From positions 1 to 64,000 of the forward strand of contig JAGYII010000002.1 of NCBI GenBank assembly GCA_018402725.1: 64,000 bases of DNA, written 5' to 3'. A program made the translations under genes and the position numbers. The notes under the pieces were generated by a model. The model did not search any database and was not told where the DNA came from. It saw nothing but the letters and a program-made list of their open reading frames with translations. Source of the stretch: Candidatus Izemoplasma sp. (GTDB lineage: Bacteria; Bacillota_I; Bacilli_A; Izemoplasmatales; Izemoplasmataceae). This document shows positions 56,111 to 64,000 of the stretch, in pieces. Each line of letters opens with the position of its first letter. Positions within the stretch are counted from its first letter, which is position 1.

Positions 56111-57301
56111 ATGGGTAAAGCTAAATTTGAACGGACGAAAGTCCATATGAATGTAGGAACCATCGGTCACGTTGACCATGGTAAAACTACACTCACTGCT
56201 GCCATTGCAACGGTATTAGCCCGTAAAGGAATTGGTGGTACTACTGCTGCATCATTTGAATCAATCGATAATGCCCCTGAAGAAAAAGAACGGGGTATCA
56301 CCATTAATACTTCACACATTGAGTATGCTACGGAAAAGCGTCATTACGCTCACGTAGATTGCCCAGGTCATGCGGACTACGTTAAAAACATGATTACGGG
56401 TGCGGCTCAAATGGATGGAGCCATCCTCGTGGTCAGTGCGGCCGACGGCCCGATGCCACAAACGCGTGAACATATCTTACTTTCACGTCAAGTAGGGGTT
56501 CCTAAACTCGTTGTCTTCATGAACAAAGTAGACATGGTTGAAGATGCTGAATTGTTAGAATTAGTTGAAATGGAAATCCGCGATTTATTAAGCGCGTACA
56601 ATTTCCCAGGTGACGATACGCCTGTTATTCAAGGATCTGCCTTAAAAGCTTTAGAAGGCGATGCTGCGTTTGAAGATAAAATCGTTGAACTCATGAAAAA
56701 TGTCGATGAATACTTCGAAGATCCAGTTCGTGAGACTGAAAAACCATTCTTAATGCCTGTGGAAGATGTTTTCTCGATCACAGGTCGTGGAACTGTTGCG
56801 ACCGGTCGGGTAGACCGTGGAACCGTTAAAGTTCAAGATGAAGTTGAAATCGTCGGAATTAGAGCGACTCGTAAATCAGTCGTTACGGGTGTTGAAATGT
56901 TCCGTAAATTGTTAGACCAAGCCGAAGCGGGCGATAACGTCGGAATCTTATTACGTGGGGTTGACCGTGAAGATATCCAACGTGGACAAGTCATTGCCAA
57001 ACCAGGTTCAGTGAGTCCAAACACTAAATTCCGTGGTGAAGTCTACATCTTAAGCAAAGAAGAAGGCGGACGCCATACAGCGTTCTTCTCCAACTACCGT
57101 CCTCAATTTTATTTCCGGACCACAGACGTAACCGGCGTTGTTGAACTTCCAACCGGCGTTGAAATGGTCATGCCTGGGGATAACGTAGAAATGACGGTTG
57201 AATTGATTCACCCCATCGCGTTAGAACAAGGAACTAAATTCTCGATTCGTGAGGGTGGCCGTACCGTCGGTGCGGGCGTCGTTGCTGAAATCTTAGGATA
57301 A
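56111..57301 (+). CDS. tuf: Elongation factor Tu
   Basis: 396 residues, normal. G1 GHVDHGKT (19-26), the switch I Thr in [12 protein letters not shown]3 DCPGHAD, G4 NKVD; domain II and III follow, including the [13 protein letters not shown] stretch. It delivers aminoacyl-tRNA. Preceded by its own promoter and AAGGAGG; a terminator follows. The sequence here is clean, unlike rpsG and fusA just before it. Confidence 0.98.
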   Translation: MGKAKFERTKVHMNVGTIGHVDHGKTTLTAAIATVLARKGIGGTTAASFESIDNAPEEKERGITINTSHIEYATEKRHYAHVDCPGHADYVKNMITGAAQMDGAILVVSAADGPMPQTREHILLSRQVGVPKLVVFMNKVDMVEDAELLELVEMEIRDLLSAYNFPGDDTPVIQGSALKALEGDAAFEDKIVELMKNVDEYFEDPVRETEKPFLMPVEDVFSITGRGTVATGRVDRGTVKVQDEVEIVGIRATRKSVVTGVEMFRKLLDQAEAGDNVGILLRGVDREDIQRGQVIAKPGSVSPNTKFRGEVYILSKEEGGRHTAFFSNYRPQFYFRTTDVTGVVELPTGVEMVMPGDNVEMTVELIHPIALEQGTKFSIREGGRTVGAGVVAEILG

Positions 57302-57307
57302 TGCTTT

Positions 57308-57335
57308 AAAGGAGTGCAAATGCACTCCTTTTTTT
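57308..57335 (+). terminator. Rho-independent terminator after tuf
   Basis: Ten-base perfect arms AAAGGAGTGC (57308-57317) and GCACTCCTTT (57322-57331), loop AAAT, T-run. Confidence 0.9.
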
Positions 57336-57390
57336 ATGCGCTGAGGATAAAAAATGGCCTTAAAACGTGTATAATGAATAAGAGGAATTA

Positions 57391-58155
57391 ATGATGATTG
57401 ACACGCATGTTCACTTAAATGTGACGCCTTTATACGAGAATATTGATGAGCATTTATTTGAGGCCGAACAAAACGGTGTCAAGGCTTTTTTGGTGGTTGG
57501 ATTTGATCATCCCACCATTGAAACCGCGATCGACTTAGCAGACCGTTATCCCTCTGTATATTTAGCCTTAGGATTTCACCCTACGATTGCCCATCAACTG
57601 ACCGAAGAAGACTATCAAAAACTAGAAACCTATCTTGATCACCCTAAGGTCCGCGCCTTAGGCGAATTTGGATTGGATTCTCATTGGAATAGCGACACCC
57701 TGGACCTTCAAACAAAAAGTGCCCATCGTCAGATTGAGATGGCTAAAAAAAGAAATTTACCCGTCGTCATTCACATGCGTGAATCGCATGAAGCGATGTT
57801 AGCGATTGTGAAAGCACACGCCCCATTAAAAGGGGTCATGCATTGTTATTCAGGGCCCGTTGAAATGCTTGAAGATTTCTTAGCATGTGGCTTACACATT
57901 GGACTCGATGGCCCGGTCACCTTTAAAAACGCTAAAACGCCTAAAGAAGTCGCTGTCAAAGTACCGATTGATCGTTTAGTGATTGAGACAGACGCTCCGT
58001 ATTTAGCGCCCCATCCTTACCGAGGGGGAGTGAATACTCCCGCTTATTTACCGCTGATTGCTGATGAAATTGCTAAATTAAGAGGACTCTCTAAAGCAGA
58101 GCTTATTCAACACACCACGAGGAATGCAGAAAATCTCTTTAATCTAAAGGAATAA
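57391..58155 (+). CDS. TatD-family metal-dependent hydrolase
   Basis: 254 residues, TIM-barrel DNase/hydrolase family. Metal ligands: DTHVH near the start, GEFGLDSH (Glu), VIHMRE (His), HCYSG (His) and ETDAPY (Asp). Family members show 3'-5' exonuclease or other hydrolase activity. In B. subtilis its homologue yabD sits after metS; here it follows tuf. A TATAAT at 57370 could be the -10, with a poor -35. Two consecutive ATGs (57391, 57394) are possible starts. Confidence 0.93.
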   Translation: MMIDTHVHLNVTPLYENIDEHLFEAEQNGVKAFLVVGFDHPTIETAIDLADRYPSVYLALGFHPTIAHQLTEEDYQKLETYLDHPKVRALGEFGLDSHWNSDTLDLQTKSAHRQIEMAKKRNLPVVIHMRESHEAMLAIVKAHAPLKGVMHCYSGPVEMLEDFLACGLHIGLDGPVTFKNAKTPKEVAVKVPIDRLVIETDAPYLAPHPYRGGVNTPAYLPLIADEIAKLRGLSKAELIQHTTRNAENLFNLKE

Positions 58156-59298
58156 ATGATGAAAGCCCCTCGCTTATTAATACTCGCGCTTATCTTTTTG
58201 TTATCAGGGTGTGCGTTAGTCGAAGAATTCAATTTCTTTGCCCCTGAACCCGAAGGACCGGTGGATTTAAATACCATCACCCGGGCCGAACTCATTGAAT
58301 TGATTGAAAGTTTACAACCTGAAGCCTCGCTTCGGGTCGATTTCAGCTTAGAAAGTTTCCAAGAAGCCTTACTTGAAGTTTCTCAGTCCGTGCGTAGTTC
58401 CGTAATTGGAGTGCGTCCGATTGGCGGATTCCTTAGTACCGGAGGCGTTGCTTCTGGGGTGATCTATAAAAAATCAGCCGACATGTTTTATGTGGTGACC
58501 AATGATCACGTCGTTGAAGGGGCGACCCGGGTTGAAATCGTTTATGAAAAAAACGGACTTTTATTTACCGTGCCAAGTCGAGATGTGACGGTGCTTGGAA
58601 CTGATAAAACCACTGATTTAGCCGTCATTCGGTTCCGGTCTGATGATAATTTTCCCGTCGCTCCCTTTGCAGATTCCTATGAAACAGAGGTTGGTGAATT
58701 TGTCTTTGCAATTGGAAATCCTTTAGGGTTTAATTATTATGGGACAATGACCATTGGGATTGTAAGTGGCCTATCAAGGTATGTCCCAAATAGTGAATAT
58801 GAAGTACCCTTTATTCAACACGACGCGGCGATTAGTCCGGGTAATAGTGGGGGTGGACTTTTTAACATCAATGGAGAACTCGTCGGCATAAATAATATGA
58901 AAATCGTCAATAACCTGGCGAGTGGTATCGGCTTTTCGATTCCTTCAAATACCGTTCAAAGAATTGTTTTTGACCTAGAAACCAATGGGAGCGTGATTAG
59001 ACCTTTTTTAGGAGTGACGTCGAACATTGGAATTTCTGATTGTGGTCAAGAATCAGGGGTCTGCATCACCGTCCAAACGGGCGGGGCTGCCGAAGCTTTA
59101 GGCCTTAGAAACGGCGATATCATCACCGGATACAAACTTGAAAATTGGGGAACCTACATTCCAATTCGGACCTTTAACGAACTGAGAGAAGCCATCCTCA
59201 ATTCAAAAGTGGGGGACCGCGTTTCGATCCAGTACATACGGAATCAAGAAACACAGATAACCGGATATGCTCCGCTTGGGGTTCATCCTAACGACTAA
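58156..59298 (+). CDS. HtrA/DegP-like serine protease, predicted lipoprotein
   Basis: 380 residues. A lipoprotein signal (hydrophobic LLILALIFLLSGC with lipobox Cys at residue 19) should anchor it outside the membrane. The trypsin-like domain carries His118 (TNDHVV), Asp154 (TTDLAV) and Ser231 (SPGNSGG). The region from about residue 290 is a PDZ domain (AAEALGLRNGDIITGYK). Such proteases degrade or refold damaged exported proteins. Many HtrA homologues in this lineage have a membrane helix instead of a lipobox. It starts on the base after the tatD stop, so the two are co-transcribed. Confidence 0.93.
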   Translation: MMKAPRLLILALIFLLSGCALVEEFNFFAPEPEGPVDLNTITRAELIELIESLQPEASLRVDFSLESFQEALLEVSQSVRSSVIGVRPIGGFLSTGGVASGVIYKKSADMFYVVTNDHVVEGATRVEIVYEKNGLLFTVPSRDVTVLGTDKTTDLAVIRFRSDDNFPVAPFADSYETEVGEFVFAIGNPLGFNYYGTMTIGIVSGLSRYVPNSEYEVPFIQHDAAISPGNSGGGLFNINGELVGINNMKIVNNLASGIGFSIPSNTVQRIVFDLETNGSVIRPFLGVTSNIGISDCGQESGVCITVQTGGAAEALGLRNGDIITGYKLENWGTYIPIRTFNELREAILNSKVGDRVSIQYIRNQETQITGYAPLGVHPND

Positions 59299-59309
59299 GG
59301 AGGCACCGC

Positions 59310-60137
59310 ATGATTCAAGCCATTAAACATCGTCACTCTGTAAGAACCTTTGAGAAAAAAGACCTCTCGATTGAAGACCAAAAAACGATTCGTAAAATTG
59401 TCTCAGAAGTAGAAAAAGAAACCGGACCTTTTGGTCATACGGTCAGACTTTATTTTTTACTTAATAAAGATGCGCACAATCCTGAAGCTAAAAAAGTAGG
59501 AATGTATGGGTATGTGAAACATGTCCCTGCCTTTGTGACCGGTTCAACGAAAAAAAGCTTTGAAGGTTTAGTTGACTTTGGGTTTATTTTTGAAAAACTC
59601 ATTTTAGAACTCTCCAAAAGAGGCTTTGGTACCCTTTGGTTATCCGGTGATTTTGAAAATGAAGACTTAGAAAACTTCGCCCGTAAAGGAGATGTGGTTC
59701 CTGTTTTGGCGCCTGTCGGCTATCCTGCTTACAAACGTTCATTAAGAGAACGCTTCTTACGGATGAAACAAGAAGCCAGTGACCGCAAAACGTTTGATCA
59801 GTTATTTTTTGATCAATCCTTTGATACCCCATTAACCAAAGAAAATCGGTCTCACCGTTTTTATAATGTTTTAGAACTAGTCCAACTCGCTCCAAGTGCC
59901 CTTAATAAACAACCCTGGCGGATTTTAGTGAAAGAAGATGCTTTGCACCTTTACTTAGATCGAACTGAAAACCTCCCTAAACAACCTAATGATATAGAAG
60001 TTGTGAACATGGGAATTGCCTTAAGACACATGGCAATTGGGTTAGATGACGAATCATACACGTATGAAATTAAACGATTGGATGAAGCCCCTCGTCATGC
60101 AAGCTGGGAATACATTGCCACGATTAAGATTGGCTAG
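59310..60137 (+). CDS. Nitroreductase-like flavoprotein (TM1586-type)
   Basis: 275 residues. MIQAIKHRHSVRTFEKKDLS at the N-terminus is the nitroreductase R/S-x-R pattern, and PSALNKQPWRILVKED is the second FMN-binding signature. The protein looks like two half-domains in tandem, as in the TM1586_NiRdase family. It should bind FMN and use NAD(P)H; the natural substrate is unknown. Lies 11 bases after the protease gene with AAGGAGG upstream. Confidence 0.85.
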   Translation: MIQAIKHRHSVRTFEKKDLSIEDQKTIRKIVSEVEKETGPFGHTVRLYFLLNKDAHNPEAKKVGMYGYVKHVPAFVTGSTKKSFEGLVDFGFIFEKLILELSKRGFGTLWLSGDFENEDLENFARKGDVVPVLAPVGYPAYKRSLRERFLRMKQEASDRKTFDQLFFDQSFDTPLTKENRSHRFYNVLELVQLAPSALNKQPWRILVKEDALHLYLDRTENLPKQPNDIEVVNMGIALRHMAIGLDDESYTYEIKRLDEAPRHASWEYIATIKIG

Positions 60138-60149
60138 AAAGAGGACTTC

Positions 60150-61254
60150 ATGAGTTTAACTGCAGGCATCGTCGGGTTACCTAATGTTGGTAAGTCAACG
60201 CTTTTTAATGCCATCACCAAATCCAATGTATTAGCGGCCAACTACCCTTTTGCGACCATTGAACCGAATGTCGGAACCGTTTTAGTCCCTGATCAGCGCT
60301 TAGAAGTCTTAAAATCACTGGTAAACCCACTTAAAGTGATTCCAACGACCTTTGAGTTCACCGACATTGCGGGGCTTGTTAAAGGGGCCTCAAAAGGAGA
60401 AGGGCTCGGTAATCAATTCTTATCCCATATTCGGGCGGTTGATGCAATTATCCATGTTATTCGGGGCTTTGAAGATGAAAATGTGACTCACGTGGATGGA
60501 AGTGTTGATCCAGTGAGAGATCTTCAAACCATTCAAATGGAATTGATTTTATCGGACCTAGACATGGTCCAAAAAAGGATTCCAAGAGTTGAAAAAAAAG
60601 CGGCTCTTAAAGTAGACGAAGAGGCTGTCAGTGAATTTCAACTTCTTCAAAAAGTATTAATTCAGCTCACGGATGAAAAACCGGTTCGGTTACTTACGTT
60701 CAATAAAGATGAACTGATTCGTTTAAAAAGCTTTGGGCTATTGACTCAAAAACCGATGATTTATGTATTAAATGTCTCAGAAGAACAACTTAAAACGATA
60801 GAAAAGATAAAGATTTACGACGAATTAAAACAGTTTGCGGAAACTGAAAACGCAGAGCTCATCGCGATTTCAGCGCAGCTAGAAAATGAATTGGTCAGTT
60901 TTTCTGATGAAGAAAACAAGAAATGCTTGAAGCGCTTTTGATCTCGAGGCTTCAGGACTTGATCAATTAATTCAAAAAAGCTATGCCGCTTTAAACTTAC
61001 GAACTTTTTTCACCGCCGGTGAAAAAGAAGTTAGAGCATGGACCTTTAAAGAAGGCATGAATGCGAGAGAATGTGCAGGGCGTATTCACTCTGATTTTGA
61101 AAAAGGATTTATCCGGGCCGAAACGGTCGCCTACTTAGATTTTGTGAAAGCCACCTCCTATGCTAAGTCTAAAGAAATGGGTGTTTACCGTTCTGAAGGT
61201 AAGGAATACATGGTTGCTGATGGCGACATTATGTTAATTCGTTTTAATGTTTAA
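60150..61254 (+). CDS. ychF: Ribosome-binding ATPase/GTPase YchF (frameshifted as sequenced)
   Basis: The P-loop GLPNVGKST is at residues 9-17; TIEPNVG, TDIAGLVKGASKGEGLGNQFL and the later C-terminal TGS-like domain (RTFFTAGEKEVRAWTFKEGMNARECAG...) are canonical. Around 60915-60942 two small indels break the frame: one base seems missing in the AACAAG stretch and the T-run in GCTTTTGATC is off. Restored, it reads ENKEMLEALDLEASGLDQLIQKSYAALNL and gives about 367 residues, normal for YchF. Sequence error is the likely cause. It binds ribosomes and hydrolyses ATP. Confidence 0.88.
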
Positions 61255-61269
61255 ATTAAAGGATGTTGA

Positions 61270-62484
61270 ATGAAAGTTTCTGTTGTAAGTATTGGTCATG
61301 AACTTCTCATGGGAAAAACGCTTAATCGTCACGTTGTGACGATTGCGAGAATGCTTAAAAGTATCGGTTTAGACATAGACCGAGCTTTTATTTTAAGAGA
61401 TGATCCGGATGCTATCAAAACCCAACTTTCACAAATGGATGACGAGGTCATCATTTTTACCGGGGGATTAGGTCCCACCCCAGATGATTTAACCAAAGAA
61501 ACCGTCTGTGATTTTTACCAACTTCCTCTTTTTAAACACGAACCATCCGTCAAAGCCATGGAAGTCTTATTTGAACGCTATGGCATCGCAATGCCCTCAT
61601 CTAATATGAAACAAGCGATGTTCCCTAAGGGGGCTGTCATCATTGAAAATGCGGTAGGGACGGCTCCTGGAATGATCATGGCGGTGCCCAAAGGCCCCAT
61701 CATTGTCTTACTCCCAGGTCCTCCCGTTGAACTTGACCCGATGCTTCCTGCGGTTAAAAATTATCTCCTTCAAACCTTTAAAGAACACCGTTATGAGAAT
61801 GGGTTCTTGGTCGCCGGGATTGGTGAATCAGAAATGAACACCTTATTAGAAGGCCTATTTGAAGCCCATCCTGAGGTCTATATTGCTCCTTATGCAGGAA
61901 ACGGTGAAATTCAATATTACTTCACATCGGTGAACCCTAAAAAACTAGACCAAGCCCTGAGTGATTTTCAAAAACGAGCATCAAATTACATCGTGGGTCC
62001 TTACCAAGAAACCTTTGAATCCTTACTTTATCAACACTTAAAACGTCGTCAAGAAACGCTTGCCGTCGCTGAATCGATGACCACAGGGCTCGTCAGTGCT
62101 CGCCTGGGGGACATCCCTGGAATTTCATCGGTATTAAGAGAATCTTTAGTTGTTTACAGTGATCAATCTAAAATTAAATATTTAGGGGTTGAGAAGTCTC
62201 TTATTGATGAAGAAAGTGCGGTCAGTGAAAAAGTCGCAGTTGCGATGGTTGATGGCCTTGAGTCGATTTCAAAAGCGGACCTGTGTGCTACGATCACTGG
62301 ATTTGCTGGTCCAACTTCAGATAAAGAAATTCCTGTAGGCACCGTCATTATTGCCGTCAAATACCGAGGAAAAACTACCGTTAAAACCCGTCAATTATCA
62401 GGGGACCGTGTTTTTGTAAGAATGCGTTCTGCTGCATATATGCTTTATGACATGCTGAAAAGAGTCTTAGACGATGGGCGTTAA
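61270..62484 (+). CDS. cinA: CinA-family nicotinamide-nucleotide amidohydrolase/pyrophosphatase
   Basis: 404 residues with two domains: N-terminal MoeA/MPTase-like COG1058 domain (MKVSVVSIGHELLMGKTLNRH, FTGGLGPTPDDLTKE, LLPGPPVELDPM) and C-terminal PncC deamidase domain (LAVAESMTTGLVSARLGDIPGISS; ATITGFAGPT). It recycles NMN and ADP-ribose products; it is often beside recA, but not here. It overlaps the next gene by 11 bases. Confidence 0.94.
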   Translation: MKVSVVSIGHELLMGKTLNRHVVTIARMLKSIGLDIDRAFILRDDPDAIKTQLSQMDDEVIIFTGGLGPTPDDLTKETVCDFYQLPLFKHEPSVKAMEVLFERYGIAMPSSNMKQAMFPKGAVIIENAVGTAPGMIMAVPKGPIIVLLPGPPVELDPMLPAVKNYLLQTFKEHRYENGFLVAGIGESEMNTLLEGLFEAHPEVYIAPYAGNGEIQYYFTSVNPKKLDQALSDFQKRASNYIVGPYQETFESLLYQHLKRRQETLAVAESMTTGLVSARLGDIPGISSVLRESLVVYSDQSKIKYLGVEKSLIDEESAVSEKVAVAMVDGLESISKADLCATITGFAGPTSDKEIPVGTVIIAVKYRGKTTVKTRQLSGDRVFVRMRSAAYMLYDMLKRVLDDGR

Positions 62485-63196
62485 GATTGATAAAGGTATT
62501 CATAAAGGCATCCCTTATCTAGCTTACAAAGGGGATAATGCTAAACGGTTACTTTTTGTTCAACACGGGATTTATGGAAACAAAGAAAAATGGATGCAAG
62601 TCATGGGCGTTCCCTTTGCGAACCTCGGCTATCATGTCGTTGCGACCGATGCAAGAAAACACGGAGAACGAAAAGAAGACCCATTCTTATCGCCTAATTA
62701 TCCTCATGGAGAACTTCAAATTCAGCACATTATCCCAGGGTCTGCTGAAGACATTAGAACCCTATTTAATGATAAATTTTCAATCTATAAAGCAACGGAT
62801 TACTTAGGAATTTCGATGGGAGGCATGATTGGATATCAACTGATGACGATGTCTGACATCGTGGATGTCTTTTATGGGGTCATCACTACGCCCAACATGC
62901 GCGCTTTGTTTGAAACGACAAATCCTCAAGTCGTTAAAGATTATCCTAAGGAAATAAACGCCCTTGAAAAGGCGATTGAAACCATCAATCCAGCCGCTCA
63001 TGCGACGAAGATGTCCTTTGGTGAAATTCATATGTTTCATGGCGATCACGATGATGTGGTCCCAATTGATAGCGTCGAAGCTTTTTATCAAACCCATCAA
63101 AGTTGGCCGATAAGTTTAGAAGTCTTTGACGCCGACCATCATCTGACTCCACCCATGTTTGAAGCCATAAAAGAGCGCTTAAAAAGCCACCTTTAA
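62474..63196 (+). CDS. Alpha/beta hydrolase
   Basis: 240 residues. Nucleophile Ser is in GISMGG (about residues 113-118), the acid is in HGDHDDVVP and His in DADHHLTPP. QHGIYGNKEKW is the oxyanion region. It resembles small esterase/hydrolases of the YjfP type; the substrate is unknown. Translationally coupled to cinA. Confidence 0.86.
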   Translation: MGVKIDKGIHKGIPYLAYKGDNAKRLLFVQHGIYGNKEKWMQVMGVPFANLGYHVVATDARKHGERKEDPFLSPNYPHGELQIQHIIPGSAEDIRTLFNDKFSIYKATDYLGISMGGMIGYQLMTMSDIVDVFYGVITTPNMRALFETTNPQVVKDYPKEINALEKAIETINPAAHATKMSFGEIHMFHGDHDDVVPIDSVEAFYQTHQSWPISLEVFDADHHLTPPMFEAIKERLKSHL

Positions 63197-63199
63197 ACG

Positions 63200-63228
63200 T
63201 TTACAACCCTATCACGCTGTGTTATAAT
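63200..63228 (+). promoter_or_regulatory. Promoter of rpsF-ssb
   Basis: TTTACA (63200-63205), 17-base spacer, TATAAT (63223-63228), about 58 bases upstream of rpsF. Confidence 0.85.
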
Positions 63229-63286
63229 ACGCCTCGTGACACTATCCTTGCTGAGCAATCAGCCCTATGTCCAAAAGGAGGTAAAG

Positions 63287-63574
63287 ATGAAAAAGTACGA
63301 GATTATGTACATCATTCGCCCTAACTTAGAAGAAGCAACTCGCAAAGCACTTATTGAAGAGCTTAGCGACATCTTCAAAGCCCACGATTCAACTGTGGTT
63401 AAAGTTAGTGAGTGGGGTTTACGTGAACTTGCGTATGAAATTCAGAAGCTAACCAAAGGGTTCTACGTTGTCTTAGATGTAGAAGCTACGGAAGAAGCTC
63501 GCGCTGAATTTGATCGTGTGATTCGCTTAAAAGAAGATGTTCTCCGTTATTTGATTATTAACGATGTACGTTAA
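63287..63574 (+). CDS. rpsF: 30S ribosomal protein S6
   Basis: 95 residues from the ATG at 63287, 5 bases after AAGGAGG; the in-frame GTG at 63236 would add 17 unconserved residues within the leader. MKKYEIMYIIRPNLEEATRKALIEEL and ELAYEIQKLTKGFYVVLDVEA are canonical. The usual rpsF-ssb-rpsR operon starts here. Confidence 0.97.
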   Translation: MKKYEIMYIIRPNLEEATRKALIEELSDIFKAHDSTVVKVSEWGLRELAYEIQKLTKGFYVVLDVEATEEARAEFDRVIRLKEDVLRYLIINDVR

Positions 63575-63584
63575 GGAGGTCTTA

Positions 63585-64000
63585 TGATTAATCGCGTGGT
63601 CCTCGTCGGCCGTTTAACCAAAGATCCTGAACTTCGCCGTACGGCGGGAGATATTCCAGTGGTAACATTTACCATTGCGATCAACCGACCTTACGCCAAA
63701 ACAGATCAAGACCAACAAGCTGACTTTATTAATTGCACGGCCTGGCGCCGGCAAGCTGAAACGGTTCATCAATATTTGACTAAAGGAAGTTTAGTCGGTG
63801 TTGAAGGCCGGATTCAAACTCGTAATTACGAAGATGCTCAAGGCCAACGTCGAGTCTTCACTGAAGTGCTCGCTGATTCGGTCCAATTTTTAGAACCCAA
63901 AGGTAGCAGTAGTTCACAACGGCCTTCGGCCTCTAGCCAAAGTCCTTATGACTATCAAGATGCACCTTCAAATTCATCGTATGACGATGAACCCATCATC
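63585..64000 (+). CDS. ssb: Single-stranded DNA-binding protein, partial
   Basis: The first 138 residues are visible; the gene runs off the right edge. MINRVVLVGRLTKDPELRRTAG, FTIAINRPY and FINCTAWRRQAETVHQYLTKGSLVGVEGRIQTRNY are classic SSB. The low-complexity linker (SSSSQRPSASSQSPYD) leads towards the acidic tip (DDEPII...), whose end is cut off. It starts 10 bases after the rpsF stop with AAGGAGGT. Confidence 0.97.

Overview
The window comes from a low-GC bacterium on the Bacillota/Mycoplasmatota border, most like an Acholeplasma/Izemoplasma/Haloplasma-type organism (inference from gene order and protein flavour). TGA is used as a stop codon and tryptophan is TGG, so the Mycoplasma UGA=Trp code is not in use. 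S14, L33, L36 and adenylate kinase are all the zinc-binding (Cys-rich) forms. Gene order follows the Bacillus subtilis origin-proximal and ribosomal regions closely. Almost every gene lies on the plus strand; the only clear minus-strand gene is an EF-G paralogue at 27.1-29.2 kb.

Layout. 1-5.9 kb: the end of mnmG, then rsmG, two unrecognised membrane proteins, parA, parB, a DUF951 protein and a MazG-like pyrophosphohydrolase. 5.9-7.4 kb: 14 tRNA genes (all with encoded CCA) with two promoters and a terminator. 7.4-8.8 kb: an unrecognised, possibly nuclease-fold protein and surE. 8.85-23.5 kb: the S10-spc-alpha ribosomal operon (rpsJ to rplQ) with secY, adk, map, infA and rpoA, preceded by a strong promoter and a structured leader. 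23.5-27.1 kb: ECF transporter module ecfA1-ecfA2-ecfT and truA. 29.3-35.2 kb: tmk, holB, ricT, a TrmN6-like methylase, rsmI, metG. 35.2-38.0 kb: rplM-rpsI, gltX and a cold shock gene, each with its own promoter. 38.0-45.3 kb: cysS, mrnC, rlmB, a SigH-like sigma factor, rpmG, secE, nusG, rplK-rplA, rplJ-rplL and an RsmC-like methylase. 45.3-57.3 kb: rpoB, rpoC, rpsL, rpsG, fusA, tuf. 57.4-64 kb: tatD, a lipoprotein HtrA protease, a nitroreductase-like protein, ychF, cinA, an alpha/beta hydrolase, rpsF and the start of ssb.

The window is overwhelmingly core information-processing machinery: ribosome, RNA polymerase, tRNAs, translation factors, aminoacyl-tRNA synthetases and rRNA/tRNA modification. 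I see no CRISPR array, transposon, prophage or defence island, and no convincing wholly new system. The less ordinary items are: a dense run of frameshifting indels through rpsL-rpsG-fusA (about 53.34-55.15 kb) that looks like uncorrected sequence error; an acidic three-repeat tail on ribosomal protein L3; N-terminal extensions on TruA and SecE; a tandem pair of unknown membrane proteins beside parAB; a SigH-like sigma factor; paired L1-binding operators; and several structured leaders upstream of ribosomal operons.
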